DNA of 64,000 bases from an alpha proteobacterium U9-1i (GTDB lineage: Bacteria; Pseudomonadota; Alphaproteobacteria; Caulobacterales; Aquidulcibacteraceae), in the NCBI GenBank assembly GCA_000974665.1, contig BBSY01000003.1, positions 186,001 to 250,000 of the forward strand. Reading direction: 5' to 3'. Below are positions 34,512-43,768 of the stretch, piece after piece. The notes below the pieces were generated by a model that ran no database searches, had not been told where the DNA came from, and worked only from the letters and a program-made list of their open reading frames with translations. The translations under genes and the position numbers were made by a program. Within the stretch, counting starts at the first letter, position 1. Each line of letters opens with the position of its first letter.

Positions 34512-35369
34512 CTAGCCTGTCGGCGGCCCGGTGAACGTGGTCGCGATACCGACGAGCACGAGCGCGCTGGCGAAGAAGAGTGCGTCGAGACCAAGCGTAA
34601 CAGAAAGGGCCTGTCGTCCCTGATCTGGCGTTTCGCGCAACTTTCGGGTCACGACCTGTTTGTTGTATCCGCCAAGCGCAAGCGCCGCCGTTGCGGCTGC
34701 AAGTTTCACCAGCAACAATTGACCGTAAGCACTGCTGACAAGCGCCTCAGCGCTTCCCGCGAGGCGCAGCGCCAGCCAGCCGCCGGCGATGAACAACAGC
34801 GGAACCGCGAGGAGCGCATAGCGCGTGAAGCGTCGCGCGCGTGCTTCGAGCGCTTCGTTCGACAACGCGCCGTGCGGCCAAAGGCTGATCGGCGCCGCAA
34901 TCCAGAAGGCAGCGATCAGCACATGCAGCCCGACCGCCCACGGCGCCAGGCCCGGTGTTTCGAGCGCCTGGCTGTGGCCCGTAAGTGCAAAGCCGGCGGC
35001 GAGCGCAACCGCCGCTGGGACGGCAAGCCAAACCAGCCGCCAAACCGATGCGCCGACCATTGCAACGGCGCCGGCGATGATGGCGATCGAACTCGGCGCC
35101 AGGTTCGGCCAGGTCCACGCAAGGATCGCCTTGTCGAAAACGCTTTCGAGCGAGCCGCCAAGTTGAACATTCGCGACAACCAACCGGAGCGCCGCAAAGA
35201 CGACCGCGCCGCCGGCCAGTAGAGCGGCTAAACGCAACGTGCGCGTATGACCGTCGCGCTCCACGACTCCCAGACTGACGTGCAGGCCGAGACCCGCGGC
35301 AAGCAGGGCGGATGTGTAGAGGGCGAGCTTGACCGCAAGCAGCCAGGGTGCGAGCGGATCGACTTCCAT
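34512..35369 (-). CDS. copD: copper resistance protein CopD
   Basis: 285 residues from ATG at 35369, overlapping the copC stop (ATGA). About eight hydrophobic segments, as in the CopD/YcnJ family of inner-membrane proteins thought to take copper across the membrane together with periplasmic CopC. Conserved features include HSQALETPGLAPWAVGLHVLIAAFW (His residues in the middle). The frame is open upstream of 35369 but would overlap copC fully. Confidence 0.85.
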   Translation of the reverse strand: MEVDPLAPWLLAVKLALYTSALLAAGLGLHVSLGVVERDGHTRTLRLAALLAGGAVVFAALRLVVANVQLGGSLESVFDKAILAWTWPNLAPSSIAIIAGAVAMVGASVWRLVWLAVPAAVALAAGFALTGHSQALETPGLAPWAVGLHVLIAAFWIAAPISLWPHGALSNEALEARARRFTRYALLAVPLLFIAGGWLALRLAGSAEALVSSAYGQLLLVKLAAATAALALGGYNKQVVTRKLRETPDQGRQALSVTLGLDALFFASALVLVGIATTFTGPPTG

Positions 35370-35722
35370 CAGCCCGAGATCGTGAAATGAATGGCGCCCG
35401 GCATGGCGTGGCCATCTCGGGCGATCGTGCGCCACGCAATGGTGTAGGCGCCGGGAGTCAGAGCGGGAAGCGGGATCGCAAACGAGGCGGCCATCTCACG
35501 CGGCGGCGTGTAACTAAGCGCCACCGCGCGCCCGGTGGCGTCAGTCAATGTGACGTTCGCCAGTCCGGTCGCGGCGGAAAACACGACGGTGAACGTCGCC
35601 GGCGCCCGCGCAATCGTGGCGTTCTCGGCAATGTTGGTTTCTCGAACGACCGTGTGCGCAAGAGCAGGCGTCGCGGCGAGCATCATGGATGCTGTCGCAA
35701 TCGCAATCGCTAAGCGTTTCAT
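35369..35722 (-). CDS. copC: copper resistance protein CopC
   Basis: 117 residues; signal peptide ending at ALA, then mature His at the N-terminus (AHTVVRE), the first copper ligand in CopC proteins, and a second His in RDGHAMPGAIHF near the C-terminus. A small beta-barrel periplasmic Cu carrier. Coupled to copD downstream and 22 bp after another copC-like gene. Confidence 0.88.
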   Translation of the reverse strand: MKRLAIAIATASMMLAATPALAHTVVRETNIAENATIARAPATFTVVFSAATGLANVTLTDATGRAVALSYTPPREMAASFAIPLPALTPGAYTIAWRTIARDGHAMPGAIHFTISG

Positions 35723-35744
35723 GGGGCGTCTCCCGAAATTGGCT

Positions 35745-36119
35745 TTAGTGAACCATGTACCGGACGCGGCCGGTCATCGTGTGATTGTCACTGCCGCTGG
35801 CGGTCCAGGCGATGGTGTAGTTTCCCGGTGTGAGGCGCGGCAGAGCGGCTGAGACTGTCGTTCCGGCGGATGCGCCTGCGAGATCGACCGCGAGGGGATC
35901 GCCGCCTTGGGGTGTGACGACGAGGCTCGTCAAACGCATCGCATGGGAAAACGTGGCGCTGAAACGCTCGGGCGCAGCGCCCATCGCACCATCGCCGGGC
36001 GTGGTCTGCACTGCGGCGGCCGCTTCATGCGCGCCGTGATCATGCGCTTGCGCAAACGCCAATGGCGCCTGCGCCGCTAACGCCAATGCGGCGATAAGAG
36101 CGAGAAGAGCAGTACGCAT
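35745..36119 (-). CDS. second CopC-like periplasmic copper-binding protein
   Basis: 124 residues from ATG at 36119, chosen because GGAG lies 6 bases upstream; the GTG at 36131 precedes that RBS. Signal peptide ends near FAQA; the mature N-terminus is His-rich (HDHGAHE), and the body has CopC-like strands with FSHAMRL and NHTMTGRVRYMVH. It lies between copB and the canonical copC. The extra His/Met residues suggest Cu binding; the function relative to the adjacent copC is unknown. Confidence 0.8.
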   Translation of the reverse strand: MRTALLALIAALALAAQAPLAFAQAHDHGAHEAAAAVQTTPGDGAMGAAPERFSATFSHAMRLTSLVVTPQGGDPLAVDLAGASAGTTVSAALPRLTPGNYTIAWTASGSDNHTMTGRVRYMVH

Positions 36120-36143
36120 CAAAATCTCCACTTTGCTTGTTGA

Positions 36144-37091
36144 TCAGAACCACGCGCGAATGCCGAGCACGAAGCGCGTGGAATCCGGGTCTTCGCCGTT
36201 GGCCTTGATAAGGTCGCGCGTTTCGCCCACGCCGCCGCTCCATTCGACACCGACATAAGGGGCGAAGCGCCGGCTTATTTCGTAGCGAAGGCGCACGCCC
36301 GCTTCGACGTTGGACACACCAGCGCCGATGGCGAATTCCGGAATGTCTTGCGCGGACAAAGATAGTTCCGCGCGCGGCTGCAGGATGAGGCGCTGCGTCA
36401 GGCGCAGATCGTATTCGGCCTCCGCGCGCGCGGTGAGTTCGCCCTCATTCGACAGAAAGAGGGCGCCATCGACTTCAAACCAATAGGGCGCGAGACCCTG
36501 CACGCCGAGGACCAGGTCAGTGCGGTCGCCTTCAGGGCGATAGGTCTGACGCACGCCTGCCTGCGTATCAAAATGGGGCGTCAGCGCGCGGCTGTAGAGC
36601 AATTGCAGTTCGGCATGCTCGATGTCTTCGTCGAAGACGCCTTCGCCTTCGGATTTCCACCAGAAGCGATGAATGTCGCCGCCGTACCAACCTTGCGTAT
36701 CCCAGGCATAACCTTCGGCATTGTCGCTGAACTTCGTTTCGAGTTGATCGAATATCACCGCGTGCGTGATGACTTCGCCATTTTCGATCCGCAACTGCTC
36801 TCTGGCGCGCGCCATGATGGCAGGATCGAAATAGAGATTGGCGGCGTCCGCAGGCCCGCTGCCGGGGTCAGCGGGCGTAGCCATATCTATCTGCATCCCG
36901 GCATCGTGCCCGGCATGGGCGTCTGTCAGTGGCGCCGGTGCGGGCGTTCTATCGCGCCCAGCGTCCGGAACGGGCGCTCGCGCGGGCGCTGTCTGAACAG
37001 GTGGCGGGGGAGTATGCGCGGAATGGTCCTGCGCTGCCGCGGGTGTAATCGTGAGCAAGATCGGTGCGAGGGCCGTAGCGAATACTCTCAC
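36144..37091 (-). CDS. copB: copper resistance outer-membrane protein CopB
   Basis: 315 residues from GTG at 37091. Signal peptide, a Pro/His-rich linker (HSAHTPPPPVQTAP), then the CopB beta-barrel starting at YFDPAIMARAREQLR and ending with a terminal aromatic (RAWF), as expected for an outer-membrane protein. CopB limits or exports copper at the outer membrane. Overlaps the copA stop by 4 bases (GTGA). Confidence 0.88.
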   Translation of the reverse strand: MRVFATALAPILLTITPAAAQDHSAHTPPPPVQTAPARAPVPDAGRDRTPAPAPLTDAHAGHDAGMQIDMATPADPGSGPADAANLYFDPAIMARAREQLRIENGEVITHAVIFDQLETKFSDNAEGYAWDTQGWYGGDIHRFWWKSEGEGVFDEDIEHAELQLLYSRALTPHFDTQAGVRQTYRPEGDRTDLVLGVQGLAPYWFEVDGALFLSNEGELTARAEAEYDLRLTQRLILQPRAELSLSAQDIPEFAIGAGVSNVEAGVRLRYEISRRFAPYVGVEWSGGVGETRDLIKANGEDPDSTRFVLGIRAWF

Positions 37092-38812
37092 GATGCGGCC
37101 TCGTCGAGCGGTCGCACGGTGACGACGTTGAACATGCCCGCATGCATGTGCATCAGCATGTGGCAGTGGAAGGCCCAGTCGCCGGGATTGTCGGCGGTGA
37201 GATCGAAGGATACGCGGCCGCCCGGCGCCACATTGACGGTATGCTTAAGCGGCTGATGTCCGGGGTGTCCGTTGACGAGCTCGAAAAAGTGTCCGTGCAA
37301 ATGAATGGGATGCGACATCATCGTGTCGTTCACCAGCGTGACCCGCACGCGTTCGTTGCGCGCGAAGCGTATGGGCTCGACGAGTTCGCTGAAGCGGCGG
37401 CCGTCGAAGCCCCACATGAAGCGTTCCATGTTGCCGGTTAGGTGGATTTGCATGGTGCGCGACGGTGCGCGCGTGTCGCGGTTGGGGCTGAGCGCGATCA
37501 GGTCTGTGTAAACCAGCACGCGGTGGGTGACGCTCTCAAGGCCGGTGGGACGCTCCGCCAATCTGTTCTCGGGCATCGGTGCGATCGATTGAACGCCCAC
37601 GCCGACCGCCATGTTGGGCGGCGCGAGAGACGGATCGCGCATGTTCATGTCGCCGTGGCCCATAGCGCCGTGATCCATGCCGCTCATGCCCGCCATTGAT
37701 CCCATGTCCATTCCCATGTCGCGCATGGTGAGATTGGGAATCTCGCGCAGTGGTGGGACTTCCGCGGTCATACCGAGCCGGGGCGCAAGCGTTGCGCGCG
37801 CCATGCCGGAGCGATCGATCGCTTCCGCGACAATCGTGAACGCGCGATCATTGGTTGGCTGCACGATCACGTCGTAGGTTTCGGCAATTGAGATCTGCAA
37901 TTCGTCAGTCTCGACGGGGCGCACGTTCTCGCCGTCCGCTTGCACCACAGTCATGGGCAGGCCGGGGATACGAAAATTGAAGATTGTCATCGCCGAGGCG
38001 TTGATGATGCGCAGGCGAACACGTTCGCCAGGGCGGAAGAGGCCGGTCCAGTTTTCTGCGGCGCCGTGGCCGTTGACGAGATAGGAGTAGGTCGAGCCGC
38101 TGACATCGAGCACGTCGCGCGGGTCCATGCGCATCTGAGCCCACATGCGCCGATCATCGGCGCTCATGCGATCTTCGCCGGAAAGAAGTCCCGCGACGGT
38201 TGTGCGCTGCTGATTGAAATAGCCGGGGCTGACTTTCAGGCGACGCAGGATTTCGTGAGGGTGCAGAAAACTCCAGTCCGAGAGAATGAGAACGTGCTCG
38301 CGATCATACGCGACAGGATCGGCATTGGCCGGATCGATGATGATGGGACCGTAATGCCCCATCGCTTCCTGAAGTCCCGAATGGCTGTGATACCAGAACG
38401 TGCCCGCTTGCCGGATTGGGAATTCATAGACGAACGTCTCGCGCGGCCTGATGCCGGGGAAGCTGACACCCGGCACGCCGTCCATCTGGAACGGGAGAAG
38501 TATGCCGTGCCAATGGATCGAAGTGTCTTCGTCTAGCGTGTTGGTAACAGCGAGGCGGACATTCTGACCTTCGCGCAGACGTAAGAGAGGCGCCGGCAGC
38601 GTGCCGTTGATCGTGACGGCGTGGCCGGTGCGGCCGCCAACGCTGAACGGCGAGTGCCCAACGGAAAGCGAAACATCAGGGCCCGAGAGCGTCGGCAGTG
38701 TTGGCGCAATCCCCGCCGAGCCGTTCTGCGCCCATGCGGGCAGAAGCGACGTCACGCTCGCGAGCCCAGCGCCGCCTGCGACTTTCAGCAATGTTCGGCG
38801 ATCCGGTCTCAA
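37088..38812 (-). CDS. copA: CopA multicopper oxidase (periplasmic, Tat-exported)
   Basis: 574 residues from a proposed TTG at 38812. Twin-arginine signal RPDRRTLLKVAGG at the extreme N-terminus; copper-ligand motifs HWHG (about 100), WYHSHSG, HPIHLHGHFFEL and HCHMLMHMH near the C-terminus; a Met-rich insert (MGSMAGMSGMDHGAMGHG, about 375-392) typical of CopA/PcoA. It oxidises Cu(I) in the periplasm. The GTG at 38851 opens the same frame but lies inside the CueR-type promoter, while GGAG sits 6 bases before the TTG, so the shorter form is preferred. Confidence 0.88.
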   Translation of the reverse strand: MRPDRRTLLKVAGGAGLASVTSLLPAWAQNGSAGIAPTLPTLSGPDVSLSVGHSPFSVGGRTGHAVTINGTLPAPLLRLREGQNVRLAVTNTLDEDTSIHWHGILLPFQMDGVPGVSFPGIRPRETFVYEFPIRQAGTFWYHSHSGLQEAMGHYGPIIIDPANADPVAYDREHVLILSDWSFLHPHEILRRLKVSPGYFNQQRTTVAGLLSGEDRMSADDRRMWAQMRMDPRDVLDVSGSTYSYLVNGHGAAENWTGLFRPGERVRLRIINASAMTIFNFRIPGLPMTVVQADGENVRPVETDELQISIAETYDVIVQPTNDRAFTIVAEAIDRSGMARATLAPRLGMTAEVPPLREIPNLTMRDMGMDMGSMAGMSGMDHGAMGHGDMNMRDPSLAPPNMAVGVGVQSIAPMPENRLAERPTGLESVTHRVLVYTDLIALSPNRDTRAPSRTMQIHLTGNMERFMWGFDGRRFSELVEPIRFARNERVRVTLVNDTMMSHPIHLHGHFFELVNGHPGHQPLKHTVNVAPGGRVSFDLTADNPGDWAFHCHMLMHMHAGMFNVVTVRPLDEAAS

Positions 38813-38842
38813 GTTCGTCTCCAGAAAATTCCATTCGAACCG

Positions 38843-38873
38843 GGTTTGCACCTTCCCATGGTGGGAAGGTCAA
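38843..38873 (-). promoter_or_regulatory. CueR-type promoter/operator of copA
   Basis: On the minus strand -35 TTGACC (38873-38868) is followed by a perfect dyad with arms ACCTTCCCA and TGGGAAGGT (38870-38850) and, after a 19-bp spacer, a weak -10 (CAAACC, 38848-38843). This is the classic copper-promoter architecture bound by CueR/HmrR. A very similar site lies upstream of the copper ATPase at 41327-41357. Confidence 0.85.
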
Positions 38874-38931
38874 CAGGCCGTTGTTCGGGTGTTCGGTTGC
38901 AGTGCTCACTTCGGATACGCGCGGGTCGGCT

Positions 38932-39513
38932 CTATCCCTCGCGCTCCCCGGTCGGCAGCGCCAAAGCCGCCGTCAGATGTGCGCGGGCCCGGTAAACGCG
39001 CATTTCGACGGCCTTGGGGCTGATGCTCAGAATGCGCGCCGCTTGCTTGTGCGACAGCCCCTCGAATTGCGTGAGGATCAACGGCTCCTTCAGGGTGGCG
39101 GGGAGCACGGAGATATGGCGGTCCAGTGCGTCGAGTTGGCGCTCGGTTTCGGGCGCCGACTCGGAAACGGGCGCTGCTGCAACGCCGCCAGCCGCATCAA
39201 TTGAGTCAGCCGCGAAAAAGAAGCGGCGAACCTGGCGGCGCCTCGTCCAGTCGCGACATTTGTTCAGCGCGATGCGCCTGAGCCAGGCTCGCATGGGCTT
39301 AGCGGAATCAAACGTGGAAAGCGCCGACCATGCGGCGACAAACGTCTCCTGCACCAGATCATAAGCTTCGTCTGCATCGCCGACATAATGCCGGATGAAG
39401 CGATAGATCGCATCCTTGTGCCGGCGCATGAGTTCGGTGAAGGCGCGGCTGTTGCCCGCCAGCACGGTGGCCACAAGCGCTGCGTCGTCACGCGCGCCTG
39501 GCGGGTCCGTCAT
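38932..39513 (-). CDS. ECF RNA polymerase sigma factor (CnrH-like)
   Basis: 193 residues with sigma-2 (YDLVQETFVAAWSAL, about 51-65) and sigma-4 (GLSHKQAARILSISPKAVEMRVYRAR, about 152-177) regions separated by an acidic linker. Encoded last in a three-gene overlapping operon behind an anti-sigma-like and a CnrX-like sensor gene, the order cnrY-X-H of Cupriavidus metallidurans. It should direct transcription of metal-efflux genes when the sensor releases it. The CnrH assignment rests on the operon order as well as on the sequence. Confidence 0.85.
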   Translation of the reverse strand: MTDPPGARDDAALVATVLAGNSRAFTELMRRHKDAIYRFIRHYVGDADEAYDLVQETFVAAWSALSTFDSAKPMRAWLRRIALNKCRDWTRRRQVRRFFFAADSIDAAGGVAAAPVSESAPETERQLDALDRHISVLPATLKEPLILTQFEGLSHKQAARILSISPKAVEMRVYRARAHLTAALALPTGEREG

Positions 39514-39950
39514 TGCTGTTCAGCGGTCAGCGCCGACACGACGGTGTTGTCGAAGACCTCTTTCTGCTCCGGCGTCAGAACTTCGCGCATGGCGAAGACA
39601 TGCCGGATAGTTTCGGTTTGCAATTCACCCATGGCGTGATGAAAGCGCTCGACGGCGTTCGTAACGCGCGGTCCGTAGCCATGTTCTTCCCGAATGGCCG
39701 AGGCCAGTTCGGCGTTCGCGGCCCGCATGTCCAGTTCGAGCGCCTGCCTGCGTGTGCGGAAGTCGGTCTCCAGCCCTTCGATGCGTCCCAATTGATCGGA
39801 CGTCAGGCGCAGTTCGTTGTGAATGACCTCGTGAAGCGTGGGCTGGCGCGGCGCGTGGTCGAATGCCAGCTTGCCAAGGCCTACGCCCGCAAAACCCGCC
39901 ATGAGCGCGACAATGGCAGTGATCACCAGCCGACGCAGATTGGGGTTCAC
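39510..39950 (-). CDS. CnrX-like periplasmic metal sensor
   Basis: 146 residues: one N-terminal membrane anchor (about 8-28) and a helical periplasmic domain. Metal ligands of CnrX (His42, His46, Glu63, His119, Met123) have counterparts at His40, His44, Glu61, His117 and Met121, with identical spacing: LHEVIH and IRHVFAMR. This supports Ni/Co sensing. It overlaps the sigma gene by 4 bases and is itself overlapped by the upstream anti-sigma-like gene. Confidence 0.88.
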   Translation of the reverse strand: MNPNLRRLVITAIVALMAGFAGVGLGKLAFDHAPRQPTLHEVIHNELRLTSDQLGRIEGLETDFRTRRQALELDMRAANAELASAIREEHGYGPRVTNAVERFHHAMGELQTETIRHVFAMREVLTPEQKEVFDNTVVSALTAEQQ

Positions 39951-40225
39951 CGGCTGCTCTCAAGAAGCGTGGACGGCGCAAGCGCCGCATGGATTGCGAA
40001 GGGCGAGCTTTCCTCGGACTGCGCAGCGGCGACGCCGCCGGCGAAGGCGCCGGTCGTCAGCATCACCGCCGCCAGAGCCGCGCGCCAGCCCCAGACGGCG
40101 TCGCGGGGGGCTTCGCGGCGCGTAGCGTCGATCCGCGACCAAACGGCGGGTTCTAGTTGGTCGAGTGGCCTATCCGTTGGCGCCTCACGGAGACGGGAGA
40201 AAAGCAGGTCAAGGCGATCTGGCAT
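39947..40225 (-). CDS. CnrY-like anti-sigma membrane protein
   Basis: 92 residues: cytoplasmic N-terminal half of ~45 residues, one membrane helix (about 49-68) and a short periplasmic tail. The size, single-pass topology and place in front of a CnrX-like sensor and ECF sigma gene match CnrY/NccY, which sequesters the sigma factor at the membrane. Sequence similarity alone would be weak for such a short protein. The stop overlaps the sensor start (ATGA). Confidence 0.75.
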   Translation of the reverse strand: MPDRLDLLFSRLREAPTDRPLDQLEPAVWSRIDATRREAPRDAVWGWRAALAAVMLTTGAFAGGVAAAQSEESSPFAIHAALAPSTLLESSR

Positions 40226-40351
40226 GGGCGATCCAAGGGCTATTTGCTCTAGATACGCATGAAGCTCGACGTTCCCTCAAGGACCATCGCCGCGAGGGGT
40301 TGGGAGCGCGGCTGCGTAGTCCTGTCAGGCGGCATGAGGAGAAGCGGCCCA

Positions 40352-40849
40352 ATGAATACGCCACTAGGACGTTCATCCAGTCGGCGCGGATTGCTTCGCT
40401 GGGCGGCTTTGGGTGTCGCTGTCCTCGCGCCCGCCTGCGCGGCCGCTTCGCCGGTCCACGAGATTGTAATGCACCGTGACCCTGGGTGTGGCTGCTGCCT
40501 TGCCTGGATGGCGCACATCGAGCAGACGGGGCGCTTCCAAACCTCGACGCGCGATGAGCGCGATATGCCGGCCGTGAAGCAGCGCCTCCGCGTGCCGAGC
40601 GATCTTGTGTCGTGCCACACGGCGGAGGTCGCCGGTTTCGTTATCGAGGGTCATGTGCCTGCGGAGGACGTGCTGCGGTTGTTGAGAGATCGACCGCACG
40701 GAGTCATTGGACTGGCCGTTCCTGGCATGCCGCTTGGATCACCGGGTATGGAGCAGGATGGCGGCGATGCGCGCCAAGCGTTTGATGTGCTCGCCTTTAG
40801 ATCCGACGGCGCACGCGAGAGTTTTGCTCGCTATGACGCGCGTGCTTGA
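40352..40849 (+). CDS. DUF411 metal-binding periplasmic protein
   Basis: 165 residues from ATG at 40352 (AGGAG 10 bases upstream). Tat-like signal SSSRRGLLRWAALG, then a DUF411 domain with the metal-site motif DPGCGCC (about 54-60), a later Cys in LVSCHTAEVAGFVIEGHVPA, and GLAVPGMPLGSPGME. DUF411 proteins accompany copper-resistance genes and are thought to bind copper. Divergent from the cnrYXH-like operon and convergent with cueR. The frame is open upstream to 40259 but without a good RBS. Confidence 0.82.
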   Translation: MNTPLGRSSSRRGLLRWAALGVAVLAPACAAASPVHEIVMHRDPGCGCCLAWMAHIEQTGRFQTSTRDERDMPAVKQRLRVPSDLVSCHTAEVAGFVIEGHVPAEDVLRLLRDRPHGVIGLAVPGMPLGSPGMEQDGGDARQAFDVLAFRSDGARESFARYDARA

Positions 40850-40875
40850 GCGAAATCTAAAGCTGCCGAGGGCCG

Positions 40876-41295
40876 TTAATGACGGCGCTTTGCTCGCCGT
40901 GTCGATGACGGTGAGGCCAGATCGTCGAGTATGGGGCAATCGGAGCGGTCGTCGCCATGGCAATGTTGCGCGAGATCGCGCAGCGTGCGCAGCACCGCGC
41001 GCATCTCCTTCATCCGACGTTCGAGGTCGGCGATATGCGCTTCGGCGAGGCGTTTAACCTCGCGCGACGGACGTTTGCGATCGCGCCAGAGCGTGAGCAG
41101 CGCGCCCACTTCTTCCAGCGAGAAGCCGAGATCGCGCGTGCGGCGGATGAATTGCAGTACGGAGACGTCTGCATCGCCATAGTCGCGATAGCCATTGTCG
41201 CGCCGCGCCGCCGACTGAAGCAGCTTGATGCTCTCATAGTAGCGGATCATCTTGGCCGAGACGCCTGAGCGTTCCGAGGCGTCGCTGATGTTCAT
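40876..41295 (-). CDS. cueR: CueR-like copper-responsive MerR-family regulator
   Basis: 139 residues. MerR winged helix (SGVSAKMIRYYESIKLL, about 10-26), dimerisation helix and metal loop HCHGDDRSDCP with Cys112 and Cys120, the same positions as the Cu(I) ligands of E. coli CueR. It is divergent from the copper ATPase with an operator between them and probably also controls copA via the matching site at 38843-38873. Confidence 0.9.
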   Translation of the reverse strand: MNISDASERSGVSAKMIRYYESIKLLQSAARRDNGYRDYGDADVSVLQFIRRTRDLGFSLEEVGALLTLWRDRKRPSREVKRLAEAHIADLERRMKEMRAVLRTLRDLAQHCHGDDRSDCPILDDLASPSSTRRAKRRH

Positions 41296-41326
41296 GAGCT
41301 TGTCTTTCCGCCGTATTTTCGCGCCT

Positions 41327-41357
41327 TGACCTTGCCATTGTGGGAAGGTGCAAGCTG
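41327..41357 (+). promoter_or_regulatory. CueR-type promoter/operator of the copper ATPase
   Basis: -35 TTGACC (41327-41332), imperfect dyad with arms ACCTTGCCA and TGGGAAGGT (41330-41350), 19-bp spacer and -10 CAAGCT (41352-41357). It matches the copA operator at nearly every position, so both should respond to the same regulator. Confidence 0.85.
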
Positions 41358-41400
41358 CGTTTCAAGTCTAATCAGGAGCGCGGTTCCCGCGTGAACGTCA

Positions 41401-43758
41401 ATGAACGAGCATCACCATCCCGATGACCATGCGGCTCATGCCGAACCGAAGCGTGATCCGGTTTGCGGCATGACGCCAAAGCCGGACACGCCCCATCGCC
41501 TCATGCACGAAGGCGAGGAGGTGTTGTTCTGCAGCGATGGCTGCAAGACGAAGTTCTCCGCCGATCCGGGCAAGTATGCGCATGACCATCACGGCCACGC
41601 CCCTCACGGCGGACCGCCGGTTGATCCATCGACCGTTCCTGTGGGCGCGCAATGGACCTGCCCGATGCACCCGGAAATCGTCCGCGACGGACCGGGCTCG
41701 TGTCCGATCTGCGGCATGGGGCTGGAGCCGATGACGCCGAGCGCTGACGCTGGCCCGAATCCGGAACTCATCGATATGCGCCGGCGCTTCATCGTGAGTG
41801 CTGTTGTCGCCGCGCCGGTGCTGTTGCTTGAAATGGGCCGTCATCTCTTCGGCATCGATCGTATCGTTGCGCCTGCGCTCAATCCCTGGCTTCAATTCCT
41901 GCTCGCGACGCCTGTTGTCCTCTGGGGCGGTTGGCCGTTCTTCGAGCGCGGGTGGGCTTCGCTTCAATCGCGCCACCTGAATATGTTCACGCTGATTGCG
42001 CTCGGTACGGGCGTCGCCTGGATCTACAGCGTGGTCGCGACGTTGGCGCCTTCGGCGTTTCCGCCGCAATTTCGCGATGCGCATGGCCTTGTCTCGGTCT
42101 ATTTCGAGGCCGCCGCCGTCATCACCGTTCTCGTTTTGCTCGGACAGGTGCTCGAATTGCAGGCGCGCGAACGCACCAGCGGCGCCATTCGCGCGCTGCT
42201 CGATCTTGCGCCGAAGACAGCGCGGCGCATCACCCAAGGCGGCGAAGAGGAAGTGTCGCTCGATGCAATCCAGGTCGGTGATCGCCTGCGCGTGCGTCCG
42301 GGTGAGAAGACGCCGGTGGACGGCGTCGTGCTCGACGGGCGATCGACCTTCGATGAATCCATGGTGACGGGCGAATCGATGCCGGTGACGCGCAGCGTGG
42401 GTGAAAAGGTCATCGGCGGTACAATCAACCAGACCGGCGCTCTCATCATCGAGGCGCAACGCGTTGGCCGTGACACCATGCTTGCGCAGATCGTGCAAAT
42501 GGTCGCTGAAGCACAGCGCTCGCGTGCGCCGATCCAGCGCATGGCCGACCAGGTGTCGGGCTGGTTCGTTCCGGCGGTGATTGGGGTTGCGGTCCTCTCT
42601 TTCATCGTCTGGTCGCTGGTGGGGCCCGAACCGCGCCTTTCCTATGGTCTCATCGCCGCCGTATCCGTGCTCATCATCGCCTGTCCGTGCGCTCTGGGTC
42701 TCGCGACGCCGATGTCGATCATGGCGGGTGTCGGCCGCGGCGCTGCCGCTGGTGTTCTGATCAAGAGTGCAGAGGCGCTCGAACACTTCGAGAAGGTGGA
42801 TACGCTTGTTCTCGACAAGACAGGCACGCTCACAGAAGGCAAGCCCGCCGTTGTTGCGATCAATACGAATGACTTCGACGAGACCGAAATGCTGCGTCTG
42901 GCCGCAAGCCTGGAGAACCGAAGTGAGCATCCGTTGGCGCTCGCGATTGTCGGAGCGGCTGCTGCGCGCAACATTGCCCTCGTTGAGCCCTCAGAATTCG
43001 ACTCGCCAACCGGCAAGGGGGTGATCGGTGTGGTTGAAGGTAAGCGTGTTTCGCTTGGCGCTGAACGCTATCTTTCCGAACTGGGCGTCGATGTAAGTCC
43101 TCTGAGAGATGCCGCTGAAGCGATGCGCGCCGATGGCGCGACGGCGATCTATGCGACCGTTGACGGTGTTGTCCGCGGCGTGTTCGCCATCGCCGATCCC
43201 GTGAAGGCGACGACGCCCGCCGCGCTCGCTGCTTTACGCGCACAGGGTATCAAGCTTGTCATGTTGACGGGCGACAACCGCACGACAGCCGAAGCCGTTG
43301 CCCGCAAGCTGGGTCTTGATCAGGTCGAGGCTGAGGTGTTGCCGCAGGACAAGTCGCAGATCGTCAATCGGCTCAAGGCGGAGGACCGCGTGGTGGCGAT
43401 GGCTGGGGATGGGGTCAATGATGCACCCGCTTTGGCCGCCGCAGATGTCGGCGTCGCGATGGGCACGGGCACGGACGTGGCCATGGAAAGCGCCGGCGTC
43501 ACTCTTCTCAAGGGGGATCTGGGTGGCATTGTGCGCGCGCGCGCAATCTCGAAAGCGACGATGAACAATATCCGCCAGAATCTCTTCTTTGCCTTCGCCT
43601 ATAACGTCGCCGGCATCCCGATCGCGGCGGGCGTGCTATACCCATTCACCGGCGATCTGTTGTCGCCAATGATCGCGGCGGGGGCGATGGCGCTGTCGTC
43701 CGTCTCGGTGATCGCCAATTCCTTGCGCCTCAACAGCGTGAGGCTCGCGCAGAGCTAG
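41401..43758 (+). CDS. copper-translocating P-type ATPase (P1B-1) with YHS and HMBD domains
   Basis: 785 residues. N-terminal YHS domain (DPVCGM to FCSDGC, about 19-60), a His-rich linker, a heavy-metal-binding domain (WTCPMHPEI to [10 protein letters not shown], 85-110), then the ATPase: actuator TGES, TM6 CPCALG, DKTGT phosphorylation site (about 472), HP in SEHPLALA and GDGVND. CPC marks Cu(I)/Ag(I) specificity. It exports Cu(I) to the periplasm, where CopA oxidises it. This is the second copA in the usual nomenclature (ATPase versus oxidase), so no symbol is given. Confidence 0.92.
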   Translation: MNEHHHPDDHAAHAEPKRDPVCGMTPKPDTPHRLMHEGEEVLFCSDGCKTKFSADPGKYAHDHHGHAPHGGPPVDPSTVPVGAQWTCPMHPEIVRDGPGSCPICGMGLEPMTPSADAGPNPELIDMRRRFIVSAVVAAPVLLLEMGRHLFGIDRIVAPALNPWLQFLLATPVVLWGGWPFFERGWASLQSRHLNMFTLIALGTGVAWIYSVVATLAPSAFPPQFRDAHGLVSVYFEAAAVITVLVLLGQVLELQARERTSGAIRALLDLAPKTARRITQGGEEEVSLDAIQVGDRLRVRPGEKTPVDGVVLDGRSTFDESMVTGESMPVTRSVGEKVIGGTINQTGALIIEAQRVGRDTMLAQIVQMVAEAQRSRAPIQRMADQVSGWFVPAVIGVAVLSFIVWSLVGPEPRLSYGLIAAVSVLIIACPCALGLATPMSIMAGVGRGAAAGVLIKSAEALEHFEKVDTLVLDKTGTLTEGKPAVVAINTNDFDETEMLRLAASLENRSEHPLALAIVGAAAARNIALVEPSEFDSPTGKGVIGVVEGKRVSLGAERYLSELGVDVSPLRDAAEAMRADGATAIYATVDGVVRGVFAIADPVKATTPAALAALRAQGIKLVMLTGDNRTTAEAVARKLGLDQVEAEVLPQDKSQIVNRLKAEDRVVAMAGDGVNDAPALAAADVGVAMGTGTDVAMESAGVTLLKGDLGGIVRARAISKATMNNIRQNLFFAFAYNVAGIPIAAGVLYPFTGDLLSPMIAAGAMALSSVSVIANSLRLNSVRLAQS

Positions 43759-43768
43759 GAGGCGCCAA

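Noticed and set aside
41398-42930. Minus-strand 510-codon frame opposite the copper ATPase
   Set aside because: Antisense shadow of a gene with all P-type ATPase motifs.
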